Shown here piece by piece: positions 28,237 through 38,731 of a DNA stretch of 64,000 nucleotides (positions are counted from its first letter, which is position 1; each line of letters opens with the position of its first letter). The position numbers and the translations under genes were made by a program. Location of the stretch: contig NZ_CP046600.1 in NCBI RefSeq assembly GCF_018278905.1, forward strand, positions 3,472,001 through 3,536,000, read 5' to 3'. The notes beneath the pieces were generated by a model. That model did not search any database. It had not been told where the DNA came from and saw only the letters and a list, made by a program, of their open reading frames with translations. Source of the stretch: Mycobacterium spongiae (GTDB taxonomy: Bacteria; Actinomycetota; Actinomycetes; Mycobacteriales; Mycobacteriaceae).

Positions 28237-29802
28237 TCAGCAAGGCCCGCTGGGAGTCCCACGCGCGGGCGTGGTTTCCTGAGTGGGCATTATCTGAGGA
28301 AAGGGCACCCGGTAAGGAGGATTTGCCTTCGCGAGCAGCGTCACCGTGTCAGGTACGCATTGCACCTGTTGCGGCACCGCCTTCAGTATCGGGTGGTTGA
28401 GAAACGGTACCGACGGGTTCGGCGGGGAGGCGAAGTTGAAGGCCGACGTCATATCGCCGGTCACACTTCGTCTCCAAGCGGTCAGGTTGGGAACTGGCAC
28501 ACCGAAGCGTGTCTCGAGCAACCGCAGCTGCGAGGTGTGATCGAAAGTGTCACTGACCACCAACGGACCACGGCTGTACGGCGAGATGATGAAGCACGGG
28601 ACGCGGTAGCCCAGACCAATCGGCCCACGGATGCCGCCGGAACCCTCGACGGCGTCAATGTCGGGCACCGTGACGAACTCGCCCGGAGTTCCCGGCGGCG
28701 CGGTCGGCGGTATGACGTGGTCAAAGAAACCCCCGTTTTCGTCGAAGCTGACGATCAGCGCGGTCTTTTCCCACACCGCGGGATTGGACAGCAGAATGCG
28801 GAGAACGCCGACGATTGCGGCGCCGCCGAATGCCGGTGCTATCGGTAATCCGGGATGCTCGGACCACTGAAACCCGGGCAGCACCCACGAAACCTGGGGC
28901 AACTTGTTGGCGAGGACATCGGCGGCGAAGTTCAAGGGATAGCCCGGGGCGATACCCCGGCGGGCCAGGTTCGACCTCGGGTTCTGGGCCTGCTGGAAAA
29001 GGTTCAGCTCGCCGTTGTAGCCGAGCGTCGTGTTGTTGAGCGCCCCCAGAGTCTTGTTTTGGTAGATCTTCCAGCTGATGCCGCCATCGTCGAGGTTTTC
29101 CGGCATGGTGCGCCAGCTGTAGCGGCCCAGCGGCTGGATGAACGGATCGACCACCAGTGGCCCCCCGTTGGCGCCGTCGGGGTCGATGGTGCCGCTCATC
29201 CAGTACAGCCGATTCGGCGAAGTTCCGCCGAGCAGCGAACAGTGATAGGCGTCGCAGATGGTGAAGGCATCGGCCAGCAGATAGTGGACCGGTTGGTCTT
29301 GGCGGGTGTAAAAGCCCATCGTCACCGGGACGTTGCCCTGCAGCGACTGTTGTACGGTCTGTGCGGGCAACCAATTGTCGTTCGCGCCATTGTTGAATGC
29401 CGCCTGGATCGTGATCCATTGGTGGGCGGGGTCGTTGGCGCATGCGCCGTTGAGGGTAGGCCCCCTGGTGGTGTCGAGCCGAAACGGCAGTGTGGTGCCC
29501 GCGGGGTCGACCGCCTGGGTCTCGGGGTTCCAGCCCATTTGGGCGAAGAGTGGCGACCCACTGTCAAATCCGTTGACCCCCGACAGCGAGCCGAAGTAGT
29601 GGTCGAACGAGCGGTTCTCCTGCATAAGTAGGACGAAGTGTTCGATGTCGCTCAAGTGCCCCCCACAGGGCCCCGCGCCGTAGGCTTTTTCGATCACCGG
29701 ACCGGCCAACGACATCGCGGCGCCCGCAGTGCTGGCAGCCGCAATCTTGGCCATGAATTCGCGACGCGACATCGCGTCGACTGAATTTTTGCTCACCGCC
29801 AT
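28237..29802 (-). CDS. plc: Phospholipase C, Tat-exported (third copy)
   Basis: 521 residues from ATG 29802 (GAGAGG upstream, with an in-frame GTG six bases on, as in the second copy). Signal [11 protein letters not shown]. The three PLC motifs are present; the aspartate of the D-E-N-G-G-F-F-D-H motif follows S-F rather than S-Y. It is closest to the second copy, including the shared start M-A-V-x-K-N-S-V-D-A, so these two are probably a tandem duplication. Expected role: hydrolysis of phosphatidylcholine or sphingomyelin outside the cell, as for PlcA-C. Confidence 0.92.
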   Translation of the reverse strand: MAVSKNSVDAMSRREFMAKIAAASTAGAAMSLAGPVIEKAYGAGPCGGHLSDIEHFVLLMQENRSFDHYFGSLSGVNGFDSGSPLFAQMGWNPETQAVDPAGTTLPFRLDTTRGPTLNGACANDPAHQWITIQAAFNNGANDNWLPAQTVQQSLQGNVPVTMGFYTRQDQPVHYLLADAFTICDAYHCSLLGGTSPNRLYWMSGTIDPDGANGGPLVVDPFIQPLGRYSWRTMPENLDDGGISWKIYQNKTLGALNNTTLGYNGELNLFQQAQNPRSNLARRGIAPGYPLNFAADVLANKLPQVSWVLPGFQWSEHPGLPIAPAFGGAAIVGVLRILLSNPAVWEKTALIVSFDENGGFFDHVIPPTAPPGTPGEFVTVPDIDAVEGSGGIRGPIGLGYRVPCFIISPYSRGPLVVSDTFDHTSQLRLLETRFGVPVPNLTAWRRSVTGDMTSAFNFASPPNPSVPFLNHPILKAVPQQVQCVPDTVTLLAKANPPYRVPFPQIMPTQETTPARGTPSGPC

Positions 29803-30167
29803 GCCTCTCGGAAAAACATTTGAAAGCCACGCTATAGTCACGGCGCCACCCAGCCCGGAAACGTCATCCGGCGTGTCGAGCGTGTGATTTGTTTCGGCCT
29901 GCCGACAATGCGCCGAATATGACACGAAGCGAGTTCTGCTTCCTATGGGTTTCCCGAGTTATCCGGACAGGATTCGACCGGCAAACCCGAAGTGCGGACG
30001 CATTATTGGCGCCACGGCACCGCTTGTGCTAGCCATCGCGCCCGGGCTAAGTCACCAATCACGACGCACCGAACAACCCCCACGATGCATTTTGTTCACC
30101 CGGCGTTTACCCATCGCTAGTCGCTATGCCGTAGCCTTCTGACGCTCGATTGCCAACAGCCGGCGGC
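29803..30167. other. Divergent intergenic region plc/pitB
   Basis: 365 bases holding the plc promoter on one side and the unidentified pitB promoter on the other. No gene or RNA was recognised in the rest. Confidence 0.4.
29831..29877 (-). promoter_or_regulatory. Promoter of third plc gene
   Basis: Reading toward the gene: GACACGCCG at 29877-29869, 32 bases, TATAGC at 29836-29831, 28 bases to ATG. The segment after the -10 (CGTGGCTTTCAAATGT) also resembles that of the second plc gene. Confidence 0.5.
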
Positions 30168-31826
30168 ATGAGTCGCAACAGAAAAGACCACAGGGACGGG
30201 TATTTCGTGGCCAGCGGACTTCAGAATCCAACAACGCCGACACCGCAATACGAGGGCTTCCTAGGACCGGACCGACGGTGGCATCTCTCATTCGGTTTCC
30301 TGCTTGCAGGGTCGTTCGTCCTGTTTTCGATGTGGGCATTCGACTATGTCGGGTCAGGCGCGAATAAGATGATTTTGCTGCTCGCCACGGTGGTCGGTCT
30401 GTTCATGGCCTTCAACGTCGGCGGCAATGATGTCGCCAACTCCTTCGGCACCAGCGTGGGCGCAGGCACGCTGACGATGAAACAGGCGCTGCTGGTCGCG
30501 GCCATCTTCGAGGTCAGCGGCGCGGTGGTCGCCGGTGGGGACGTCACCGAGACCATCCGCAGTGGCATCGTTGACCTATCGGGAGTGTCGGTCAATCCGA
30601 GCGCCTTCATGAACATCATGATGTCGGCGTTGCTGGCCGCAGCACTGTGGCTGCTATTCGCCAACCGCATGGGATACCCGGTGTCGACCACGCACTCGAT
30701 CGTCGGTGGCATTGTCGGGGCCGCGATCACGCTCGGGATCGTGAATGGCCACGGCAGCAGTGCCCTCAACATGGTCCAGTGGGATCAGATCGGCCAGATC
30801 GCGGTGTCCTGGGTGCTCTCCCCCGTGCTGGGCGGACTGGTGTCCTACATCCTGTACGGCGCCGTCAAGCGACATATCCTGCTGTACAACGAACAGGCCG
30901 AGCAACGACTGCTGGAAATCAAGAAAGAGCGCCTTGCTCATCGCCAGCGGCACAAGGCGGCGTTCGAACGACTCAACGAAATACAACAAATCGCCTACAC
31001 CGGCGCCCTGGCGCGCGATGCCGTGGCGGCCAACCGCAGGGACTTCGACCCCGAGGAACTGGAGTCCGAGTACTACCGCGAGCTCCACGAAATCGACAAC
31101 AAGAAATCGTCGGTGGACGCGTTTCGAGCCTTGCAAAACTGGGTGCCGTTGGTGGCCGCCGGGGGGTCGATGATTATCGCCGCGATGCTGTTGTTCAAGG
31201 GGTTCAAGCACATGCACTTGGGCCTGACCACCATGAACAACTACTTCATCATGGCGATGGTCGGCGCCGCGGTGTGGATGGCCACGTTCATCCTCGCCAA
31301 AACACTCCGGAGCGAATCACTGTCGAGGTCGACGTTCTTGATGTTCAGCTGGATGCAGGTCTTCACCGCCTCGGGGTTTGCGTTCAGTCACGGCAGCAAC
31401 GACATCGCCAACGCCATCGGCCCCTTCGCGGCCATCCTGGATGTCCTGCGCACCGGCGCCGTTGAAGGCCATGCGGCCGTGCCCGCCGCCGCCATGATCA
31501 CGTTCGGAGTAGCGTTGTGCGCCGGGTTGTGGTTCATCGGACGCAGGGTGATCGCCACCGTGGGGCACAATCTCACCACGATGCACCCAGCATCCGGGTT
31601 CGCTGCCGAACTCTCGGCAGCCGCGGTGGTCATGGGCGCCACCGTCCTGGGCCTGCCGGTCTCGAGCACCCACATTCTCATCGGGGCGGTGCTCGGCGTG
31701 GGCATGGTGAACCGGGCCACCAACTGGGGGCTAATGAAGCCGATCGCCCTGGCATGGATCATTACGCTGCCTTCGGCGGCGATCCTCGGCTCGGTCGGTC
31801 TCGTTACGCTGGATGCGATCTTCTGA
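30168..31826 (+). CDS. pitB: Low-affinity phosphate permease PitB
   Basis: 552 residues from ATG 30168, equal in length to Rv2281. Two PHO4 halves each carry the inorganic phosphate transporter signature: [11 protein letters not shown] near residue 85 and [13 protein letters not shown] near 410. About ten membrane helices flank a central charged cytoplasmic loop (residues 235-325) rich in Glu/Arg/Gln. It imports phosphate by ion symport. Next to three phospholipases and a phosphonate locus within 16 kb, it adds to a phosphorus-acquisition theme, though clustering may be coincidental. Confidence 0.9.
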   Translation: MSRNRKDHRDGYFVASGLQNPTTPTPQYEGFLGPDRRWHLSFGFLLAGSFVLFSMWAFDYVGSGANKMILLLATVVGLFMAFNVGGNDVANSFGTSVGAGTLTMKQALLVAAIFEVSGAVVAGGDVTETIRSGIVDLSGVSVNPSAFMNIMMSALLAAALWLLFANRMGYPVSTTHSIVGGIVGAAITLGIVNGHGSSALNMVQWDQIGQIAVSWVLSPVLGGLVSYILYGAVKRHILLYNEQAEQRLLEIKKERLAHRQRHKAAFERLNEIQQIAYTGALARDAVAANRRDFDPEELESEYYRELHEIDNKKSSVDAFRALQNWVPLVAAGGSMIIAAMLLFKGFKHMHLGLTTMNNYFIMAMVGAAVWMATFILAKTLRSESLSRSTFLMFSWMQVFTASGFAFSHGSNDIANAIGPFAAILDVLRTGAVEGHAAVPAAAMITFGVALCAGLWFIGRRVIATVGHNLTTMHPASGFAAELSAAAVVMGATVLGLPVSSTHILIGAVLGVGMVNRATNWGLMKPIALAWIITLPSAAILGSVGLVTLDAIF

Positions 31827-32051
31827 CCGGGAACGGTATCAAAGTCCAAAAGCATTGTGCTACAACGTGATTAGTCGGGTTATTTGTAGAGCTATTCGTA
31901 GGCGCTACCAGACCGGATGAGCGTCGGTCAGGGTGTGCTGAGCGACGGGGCCGCAAATCCGCCCCCTTTCGCGGTGGCGCCGGGTCACCAACACTAAACT
32001 GATCACGACACGAACTCGTGCACTATCCGCATCGAACGAAGTACGGGCTAG

Positions 32052-33290
32052 ATGCCAGACGTCGAGCACACAATGGCCGCGGACGGCCGCGGTAGCAGCA
32101 ATCCCCTGCGGCAGATCCTGGAACCGCTCACGCGCACCGGGGGCTTCTACGCTCGGACTTGGGGCAATTACCTGGATCGCGAACCCAGCGAGCTTCCGGT
32201 GGCACGCCCCACCCTGGCACTGGCTACGCAGGCGTTCCGCGACGAAATCGTGCTCGCCGGGTTTCGTCTGCTGCGCCCCGCCCCTGACATCGCGACACTC
32301 GACGGAATCGACCGCGAAGTGCTCGCGGCACATGAGTTGTACGAGCAGAACGGCTGGCTCAATAACCCCGAGGGGTTCTTCGCACCGCCGCCCCCGCTCG
32401 CCGACGTCACGGTCAAGCCCGTCACCAGCATGGGGCGCTCCTACCAGCGCATCGCGTTCGACAGTGGTTACGAGCCCCATGACGGCGAACCGGGCGGGAA
32501 GCGCTGGCTGAGCTACCAGGGAAACAACCGCGAGTACGCGCTGGTGCTGCGGCACCGAAAGCCGCGCCCCTGGCTGGTATGCATACACGGCGCGGAGATG
32601 GGACGCGCGGGGCTGGACCTCACGTTGTTCCGCGCCTGGCATCTGTACGCGGAGCTCGGCCTGAACGTCGTGCTACCCGTCCTTCCGCTGCACGGACCCC
32701 GCGCTCGGGGTCGACCGAAAGGCGTCGCGTTCCCGAGTGAGAACGTCCTCGACGGAGTCCACGGTGTCGCCCACGCGGTATGGGACATTCGGCGCTTGCT
32801 GTCCTGGATCCGCTCACAGGAACCCGACTCCCCGATCGGAGTGAACGGCATTTCCCTCGGCGGCCTGCTCAGTTCACTAGTTGCCAGCCTCGACGACGGG
32901 CTTGGCTGTGCGATTCTCGGAGTTCCGGCCGTGGATCTGGTCGAGCTGGTCGGCCGCCATGCCGGCCTCAGCCACCACAGCAGGCTACGCCAGACAATGA
33001 AGTCGGCCAGGTCGGTCAGCCGGATGATCTCACCGCTGTCACTGACCCCGCTCGTCCCGATGGCCGGCCGATTCATCTACGCAGGCCTTGCCGACCGCCT
33101 GGTACATCCGCGCGACCAGGTCACCCGGCTCTGGGAGCATTGGGGCAAGCCCCGGATCCATTGGTACCAAGGCGGCCACACCGGATGCTTCCGTGCCCGG
33201 CCGGTGCACCGATTCGTCGACGAGGCACTGGTACAGGCCGGATTCGTCGACCCCGCGCGGCTGCAGCGCACGCGCGAGCAGCCAGCTTGA
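32052..33290 (+). CDS. Alpha/beta hydrolase of prolyl-oligopeptidase type
   Basis: 412 residues. The first 170 residues are a mycobacterial N-terminal region. The hydrolase core begins at P-W-L-V-C-I-H-G-A and has the nucleophile elbow G-I-S-L-G-G (Ser about 273) and a late G-G-H-T-G that supplies the His. No signal peptide is apparent. It is the first of three lipid-linked genes read in the same direction (hydrolase, lipM, WS/DGAT), with 34- and 22-base gaps, a probable operon. Confidence 0.75.
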   Translation: MPDVEHTMAADGRGSSNPLRQILEPLTRTGGFYARTWGNYLDREPSELPVARPTLALATQAFRDEIVLAGFRLLRPAPDIATLDGIDREVLAAHELYEQNGWLNNPEGFFAPPPPLADVTVKPVTSMGRSYQRIAFDSGYEPHDGEPGGKRWLSYQGNNREYALVLRHRKPRPWLVCIHGAEMGRAGLDLTLFRAWHLYAELGLNVVLPVLPLHGPRARGRPKGVAFPSENVLDGVHGVAHAVWDIRRLLSWIRSQEPDSPIGVNGISLGGLLSSLVASLDDGLGCAILGVPAVDLVELVGRHAGLSHHSRLRQTMKSARSVSRMISPLSLTPLVPMAGRFIYAGLADRLVHPRDQVTRLWEHWGKPRIHWYQGGHTGCFRARPVHRFVDEALVQAGFVDPARLQRTREQPA

Positions 33291-33324
33291 CGGGTCACGC
33301 GACATCGCTTCGTAGAGTGGCGGC

Positions 33325-34602
33325 ATGGGGACAGCGCGAATCATCCATATCGTTCGGCAACTCGGGTCGTTGGCGGTCACGGCAGTCACAGCCGCGTCCA
33401 CCGTGAACGCATATCGGCCTCTGGCACGTAGCGGATACTTTTCCCTGTTGTCCTGGGCATACGGTCTCGTCGTCACAGAGTTTCCCCTGCAGACGCTGGC
33501 GAGTCAGCTCGGCGGGCTGGCACTGACAGCCCGCCGACTTACCCGGCCGGTGCGGATGCTCGCGTGGGTAGTGGCGGGCTGCTCGGCGGTGGGCTTGCTG
33601 AACTTCAGTCGCGCCGGCCGCAGCGCCGACGCCCCGCTCAACGAGGCCTTGGACATCGGCCTGGGGCGTGATCGCCGCCCTGATTCGACGGGACTGTGGC
33701 GCCGCCCAGCCGGCGGCGGCACCGCCAGGACCCCCGGACCGCTGCGCATGCTGCGGATCTACCGCGACTATGCCCACGACGGCGACATCAGCTACGGCGA
33801 ATACGGTGGCGCCAATCGCCTGGATATCTGGCGACGACCAGATCTTGACCCGACCGGGAAGGCGCCGGTGCTCTTCCAGATCCCCGGCGGCGCCTGGACG
33901 ACGGGAAACAAACGCGGACAGGCCCATCCGCTGATGAGCCACCTCGCCGAACTGGGTTGGATCTGTGTGGCGATCAACTACCGACACAGCCCGCGCAACA
34001 CCTGGCCCGATCACATCGTCGACGTCAAGCGCGCGCTAGCGTGGGTCAAGACGCATATCAGCGAGTACGGCGGCGATCCCGACTTTATCGCGCTGACCGG
34101 TGGTTCGGCCGGCGGCCACTTGTCGTCGTTGGCCGCGCTGACGCCAAATGATCCGCAGTTCCAACCGGGATTCGAGGCGGCAGACACGCGGGTGCAAGCG
34201 GCCGTGCCGTTCTACGGCATCTATGACTTCACCCGCTTCAAGGACGCCATGCATCCGAAGATGCTCCCGCTGCTCGAGCAAATGGTGGTCAAACGACCGC
34301 GCGCGGCAAACATGCAGTCCTACATTGCGGCCTCGCCGGTCACCCACGTTTCGTCCGACGCTCCCCCGTTCTTCGTGCTGCATGGCCGCAACGACTCGCT
34401 GGTCCCCGTCGAGCAGGCACGTTCCTTCGTCGAGCGGCTACGGCACGTGAGCAGTGCACCCGTCGTGTACGCCGAATTACCGCTTGCTCAGCACGCGTTC
34501 GACATCCTCGGATCGGCCCGCGCGGCACATGCGGCGATCGCCGTCGAGCAATTTCTCGCCGAGATCTACGCGACCCGACACTGCCGGAACCAATCCGGCT
34601 AA
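33325..34602 (+). CDS. lipM: Carboxylesterase LipM
   Basis: 425 residues. Two or three hydrophobic segments at the N-terminus (about 15-95) anchor the protein. The esterase domain has an oxyanion I-P-G-G-A-W (variant of H-G-G-x), the nucleophile motif G-G-S-A-G-G-H (Ser about 257) and G-R-N-D near 356, then A-Q-H-A-F with the His. It is orthologous to Rv2284 by sequence and order. It hydrolyses ester bonds of lipids, probably at the membrane. Confidence 0.88.
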   Translation: MGTARIIHIVRQLGSLAVTAVTAASTVNAYRPLARSGYFSLLSWAYGLVVTEFPLQTLASQLGGLALTARRLTRPVRMLAWVVAGCSAVGLLNFSRAGRSADAPLNEALDIGLGRDRRPDSTGLWRRPAGGGTARTPGPLRMLRIYRDYAHDGDISYGEYGGANRLDIWRRPDLDPTGKAPVLFQIPGGAWTTGNKRGQAHPLMSHLAELGWICVAINYRHSPRNTWPDHIVDVKRALAWVKTHISEYGGDPDFIALTGGSAGGHLSSLAALTPNDPQFQPGFEAADTRVQAAVPFYGIYDFTRFKDAMHPKMLPLLEQMVVKRPRAANMQSYIAASPVTHVSSDAPPFFVLHGRNDSLVPVEQARSFVERLRHVSSAPVVYAELPLAQHAFDILGSARAAHAAIAVEQFLAEIYATRHCRNQSG

Positions 34603-34624
34603 CGAAGTCGCTAGGGTTAGCCTG

Positions 34625-35965
34625 GTGAAGCTTCTCAGCCTGCTGGACCAGATGTTCGCGCGGATGGAGACGCCGCGCACGCCGATGCACATCGGTGCGT
34701 TCGCGGTCTTCGACCTGCCCGAGGGGGCACCACGAAGCTTCACTCGCGACCTCTACGAGGCGATCTCGCAACTGGCGTTTCTGCCCTTCCCGTTCGACAG
34801 TGTGATCGCCGGCGGCCCCTCGATGGTGTACTGGAAGCAGGTACAGCCCGATCCGAGCTATCACGTCCGCTTCTCCGCTTTGCCGCATCCCGGGAGCGCC
34901 CGCGATCTCGGTGCCTTGGTCGAGAGACTCCATTCGACCCCGCTCGACATGACCAAGCCGCTGTGGGAGTTGCACCTCATCGAAGGTCTGGCCGACAACC
35001 AGTTCGCCATCTATTTCAAGGCGCACCATTGCGCGGTAGACGGCATGGGCGCGGTGAACCTGATCAAGAGCTGGCTAACCACCGACCCGGAGGCGCCCCC
35101 CGGCTCGGGCAAGCCAGAGCCGTTCGGCGACGACTACGACTTGGCCAGCGTGTTTGCGGCCACCACCACGAAACGCACGGTCGAGGGCTTTTCCGCGGTG
35201 AACGAACTCCTCGGCAGGCTGGTCAGCATGGCGCGCGGCGCCAACAGCTCGGTGCGCGCGGCACTCACCACCCCCCGCACGCCGTTCAATAGTCGGATCA
35301 ACCGGCATCGACGGCTTGCGGTGAAGGTGCTGACGCTGCCGCGGCTCAAGGCGGTGGCCAAAGCCACCGGCACCACCGTCAACGACGTCGTCTTGGCGTC
35401 GGTCGGCGGCGCATGCCGGCACTACCTGCAGAGCCTCGATGCGCTGCCGAAAGACACCCTGACCGCCTCCGTGCCGGTGGGCTACGAACGCGACGCCGAC
35501 ACGGTCAACGCGGCGTCGGGTTTCGTTGCACCGCTCGGCACCTCGATCGGAGATCCGGCGCAGCGGCTGACCAGGATCTCGGCATCAACCAGCCGCGGCA
35601 AAGCCGAACTGCTGGCCATGTCGCCGAACGCTCTACAGCACTATTCCGTCTTCGGCCTGCTGCCGATCGCAGTCGGGCAATGGAGCGGAGCGCTTGGGGC
35701 GGTCCCTCCCCTGTTCAACTTCACCGTCTCCAACGTCGTGCTGTCCAAGGAACCGCTGTACCTTTCCGGCGCCAAGCTGGATGTGATAGTCCCGGTGTCG
35801 TTCCTGTGCGACGGCTACGGTCTCAACGTCACGCTGGTCGGCTACACCGACAAGGTCGTTCTTGGATTCGTCGGCTGCCGCGACACGGTGCCGCATTTAC
35901 AACGACTGGCGCAGTACACCGGCGACGCATTCTGCGAGCTGGAGGCCGCCACCATCTCGGCGTAG
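34625..35965 (+). CDS. Wax ester synthase/diacylglycerol acyltransferase
   Basis: 446 residues from GTG 34625, 22 bases after lipM; Rv2285 is 445 residues (recalled). The acyltransferase motif K-A-H-H-C-A-V-D-G (HHxxxDG) lies near residue 135, and N-D-V-V-L-A-S-V near 257. N-terminal [11 protein letters not shown] is typical. It makes triacylglycerol or wax esters from acyl-CoA, part of mycobacterial lipid storage. Being next to LipM and another hydrolase suggests coordinated synthesis and turnover. Confidence 0.9.
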   Translation: MKLLSLLDQMFARMETPRTPMHIGAFAVFDLPEGAPRSFTRDLYEAISQLAFLPFPFDSVIAGGPSMVYWKQVQPDPSYHVRFSALPHPGSARDLGALVERLHSTPLDMTKPLWELHLIEGLADNQFAIYFKAHHCAVDGMGAVNLIKSWLTTDPEAPPGSGKPEPFGDDYDLASVFAATTTKRTVEGFSAVNELLGRLVSMARGANSSVRAALTTPRTPFNSRINRHRRLAVKVLTLPRLKAVAKATGTTVNDVVLASVGGACRHYLQSLDALPKDTLTASVPVGYERDADTVNAASGFVAPLGTSIGDPAQRLTRISASTSRGKAELLAMSPNALQHYSVFGLLPIAVGQWSGALGAVPPLFNFTVSNVVLSKEPLYLSGAKLDVIVPVSFLCDGYGLNVTLVGYTDKVVLGFVGCRDTVPHLQRLAQYTGDAFCELEAATISA

Positions 35966-35982
35966 GCCCTCGTCGATCGCCG

Positions 35983-36573
35983 TCAAGGCCGCAGCAAGAA
36001 GTCCAGTAGCCAATTGCGTTGCGGTTCCAACTGTTTTCTTAGTGACGGGCCGTACATGCTCTTCAGCTCGGACAGCGGCATGTGCAGCAGGCCGATCCCC
36101 GCAGCAAAGGCTGTGGTGGCGCGCTTTTCGGCCTCGGCGGCGTCAAACCCATAGTCACTGAACGCCTGTCGGGTGGCCTTGAGAATCCGGCGGTCGGCCG
36201 ACAGCACGGCAGACGCGACGGAATCGTCGGAGCGCGCCCATTCCCGCATGGCTCTTTCCAGCTTGTAGAGTCGCGGCCTGACCAACAATGCCATCATTTG
36301 CGCGAGCCGCTCGCGCGGCGGAAGATCGCGCATCCCGTCGATTTGGTCACGATCTTCGTCGCGAAATTGCGACCAGGACTCGACAACCGCCCGGCGATAG
36401 CCGTCCACGTCCTCGAAATGCCAGTAGAAGCTGCCCTTGGTAACGCCGAGACGCGCGCAGAGCTGGTCGAGTTTGAGGCCGGTGAGACCCTCGTCGGCCA
36501 GAATCTCGAAGCCTGCCTGCACCCAATCATCAGCCGTCAGACGAACGTTTCCCGACTTGTGACGCGCCGCCAT
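35983..36573 (-). CDS. TetR family transcriptional regulator
   Basis: 196 residues from ATG 36573. Helix-turn-helix: A-G-F-E-I-L-A-D-E-G-L, L-D-Q-L-C-A-R-L-G-V-T-K-G-S-F-Y-W-H-F. A basic, AraR-like C-terminal domain follows. It is divergent from the flavin monooxygenase-like gene at 36697 with a 123-base gap, so it probably controls that gene and itself. It is convergent with the WS/DGAT gene. Confidence 0.87.
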   Translation of the reverse strand: MAARHKSGNVRLTADDWVQAGFEILADEGLTGLKLDQLCARLGVTKGSFYWHFEDVDGYRRAVVESWSQFRDEDRDQIDGMRDLPPRERLAQMMALLVRPRLYKLERAMREWARSDDSVASAVLSADRRILKATRQAFSDYGFDAAEAEKRATTAFAAGIGLLHMPLSELKSMYGPSLRKQLEPQRNWLLDFLLRP

Positions 36574-36696
36574 GACGCTGAGCCTACGTGAGATGCTACG
36601 CGAGGCGCGTGGAGCGACACAGCCATCGGAGCTGCGCGATCGAGGTCTACGGCCAGTCCGGGATGCGAATACCCAACTAAAAGGTACGGTGTATGC

Positions 36697-37854
36697 ATGA
36701 CTACCTTCACCGTCGGCATCACCGAGGCGCTGATCGAGCGGCTGGCGGATCGCGCGCAGGAGGCCGAGGACCTGCGCCGACTGCCTGCGGCCACCGTCGC
36801 TGACCTGACCGAATCGGGCTTCACTGAGCTGCTGAAACCGGCGCGATATGGCGGCCAGCAGGCCGACTTCACCGCAATCTTGAATCCCGCGCGCCGAATG
36901 GCGCATGGCTGCGCCTCGACAGCCTGGACCGCGGCGTTCTACACCCTGCACACCTGGATGCTGGCCCTATTCGACGACCAGGCCCAAAGCGAAGGGTTCG
37001 CGTCGCGGCCGTTCCTCGCATCGGCGCCGTTGGCACCTACCGGTCGCGGCATCACCGTCCAAGGCGGTATTCGACTGACCGGGCGATGGTCCTGGGCCAC
37101 AGGTGTGATGGACGGCAACTGGGCCATCGTCGGCGCGGTCTGCGGCCCCGATGACGCCATCTACCCCGCACTGGCGCTGGTGCCCGCCGAAGACATCGGC
37201 ATCGTCGATGTCTGGCAGACAGACGGGATGCGGGCCACCGGTTCCAACGACATCGTCATCGAGGACGTCTTCGTTCCCGCCCATCGGCTGGTCAAGGTCA
37301 GTGACATCTACGCCGGTACAACACCGGGAGCGCAGCTGTACGGCGCGGCGTGCTACCGCTGGCCGATGGTGCCCGCGCTCGCGCTGGTTGCTGCGATGCC
37401 CGCCTTGGGTGCGGCCGAGCAGGTCGAACGCATCTTCACCGAGCGGCTCTCAGAGCGCGTCCTCGCCTACGAGGGCAGCAAGCAAAAGGACAAACCGGCC
37501 GCTCAAGCACGCCTGGGCGAAGCCCGCGTCCGCCTGCGGGCACTACACGGGCTGCTCGCCGACACCACTGGGCGCATCGAGGAGCTGCTAGCGGCTGGGA
37601 GCCGCGTCCCGCGCCCGGTACGTGCCGATGCCCGCTTGGCGGCCGCGCACATCGTGCGGGAATCACGCGCGGTCATCGGCATCCTGCTCGAGGCGTCGGG
37701 CGCCAGCGCGCATTTCCTGAGCAGCCCGCTGCAACGGGCCAAACGCGACGTCGACGTGATGAGCGGACACGTGGTCTTCGACTACGACGTCAGTCGAGAA
37801 TTGGCCGGCGCATTGGCGATCGGTCTCAAAGTATCGCCGATCGCCATGCTGTGA
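36697..37854 (+). CDS. Acyl-CoA dehydrogenase-fold flavin monooxygenase
   Basis: 385 residues. The fold is that of acyl-CoA dehydrogenases, but motifs (A-H-G-C-A-S-T-A-W near residue 70; L-T-G-R-W-S-W-A-T-G-V; W-Q-T-D-G-M-R-A-T-G-S; V-I-V/I-E-D-V-F-V-P) match the HsaA/HpaB-like group D two-component hydroxylases. These hydroxylate aromatic or steroid substrates with FMNH2 supplied by a reductase. No reductase gene is adjacent. A related protein lies at 45608. Confidence 0.75.
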   Translation: MTTFTVGITEALIERLADRAQEAEDLRRLPAATVADLTESGFTELLKPARYGGQQADFTAILNPARRMAHGCASTAWTAAFYTLHTWMLALFDDQAQSEGFASRPFLASAPLAPTGRGITVQGGIRLTGRWSWATGVMDGNWAIVGAVCGPDDAIYPALALVPAEDIGIVDVWQTDGMRATGSNDIVIEDVFVPAHRLVKVSDIYAGTTPGAQLYGAACYRWPMVPALALVAAMPALGAAEQVERIFTERLSERVLAYEGSKQKDKPAAQARLGEARVRLRALHGLLADTTGRIEELLAAGSRVPRPVRADARLAAAHIVRESRAVIGILLEASGASAHFLSSPLQRAKRDVDVMSGHVVFDYDVSRELAGALAIGLKVSPIAML

Positions 37855-37855
37855 G

Positions 37856-38548
37856 CTAACGCCGGCCCGCCAGCCCGTCGATGTCGATGACTTCGCCGCG
37901 GTTGATGCTGACCCAATCACGCCCGTCGAGATACGGGCGCAGGCTCCGGGCGATGAGGTCGGCGTCGGCCGGTGACTTCGGCCGTTGCAATTCGTAGACA
38001 TGCGGTAACTCGGCCATTCCGGTAATGACACCCCACAGCTTCAGGGCGTCAGGCCCCGTCGGCGGATCCACCAGTACCGGCCCAAACAGGCATTGTCCGT
38101 CCATAAAGAGCGTGGGTACACCGTATCCGCCCGCGTCGACGACCCGCTGGTGTTCAGCACGGACGTCATCGTGGGTGGTCGAGTCCGCTAGCGCCGCGTC
38201 GAGGATGGAAGCCTCAAGGCCCAGGTCACACAGCAGGCGTCGCGCGACCTCGGGGTCATGCGGTTTGCCGCCGACGGTGTGCAGTTCCTGACCAATCGCG
38301 GCGTACCACCGATCGAGCAACGACATGTCCGTTCGGCGCAGCAGCGCCCCGATTCGCATCAAGGACCACCCGTAGGACCAATCCCGCTCCCACGGGTGTT
38401 TCTTCCCGTCCTCGCGGTTGATCTCCTCCAAGCTGAAGAACCGCCAATTGACGGTGATTCCCAACTGCGCACGCACGTCACGGATCCACAGCGAGGTCTG
38501 GTAGGCGAATGGGCACATCGGGTCGAAATGGAAATCCACGGTGGTCAT
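37856..38548 (-). CDS. DsbA-family thioredoxin-fold protein (Rv2286c-like)
   Basis: 230 residues from ATG 38548. [11 protein letters not shown] is the DsbA/2-hydroxychromene-2-carboxylate isomerase-like active region with a single cysteine. G-V-P-T-L-F-M-D-G is the conserved cis-Pro loop. No signal peptide, so it acts in the cytosol, perhaps as a mycothiol/glutathione-transferase-like enzyme. Length and order match Rv2286c. Its end nearly touches the end of the convergent flavin enzyme gene. Confidence 0.8.
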   Translation of the reverse strand: MTTVDFHFDPMCPFAYQTSLWIRDVRAQLGITVNWRFFSLEEINREDGKKHPWERDWSYGWSLMRIGALLRRTDMSLLDRWYAAIGQELHTVGGKPHDPEVARRLLCDLGLEASILDAALADSTTHDDVRAEHQRVVDAGGYGVPTLFMDGQCLFGPVLVDPPTGPDALKLWGVITGMAELPHVYELQRPKSPADADLIARSLRPYLDGRDWVSINRGEVIDIDGLAGRR

Positions 38549-38731
38549 CGGACCTGGTTCCTCCGTCCAGAGATCCGCGATCTTCGACTGCGACGACCGA
38601 CGGCTCATCGAATTGGTACCGCCTCCAGCTTAGAACGAGCGGATATGCAGGCCCCGGGGCTGCCGCCCGGGCCCCGATGACCATCGCCACCGTCGGATCC
38701 CACCGAACCCACGTTGCGGGAGGATGGGCTG

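Noticed and set aside
34610..34624. IdeR-like sequence TAGGGTTAGCCT before the WS/DGAT gene
   Set aside because: Only part of the IdeR palindrome matches; too weak to call.
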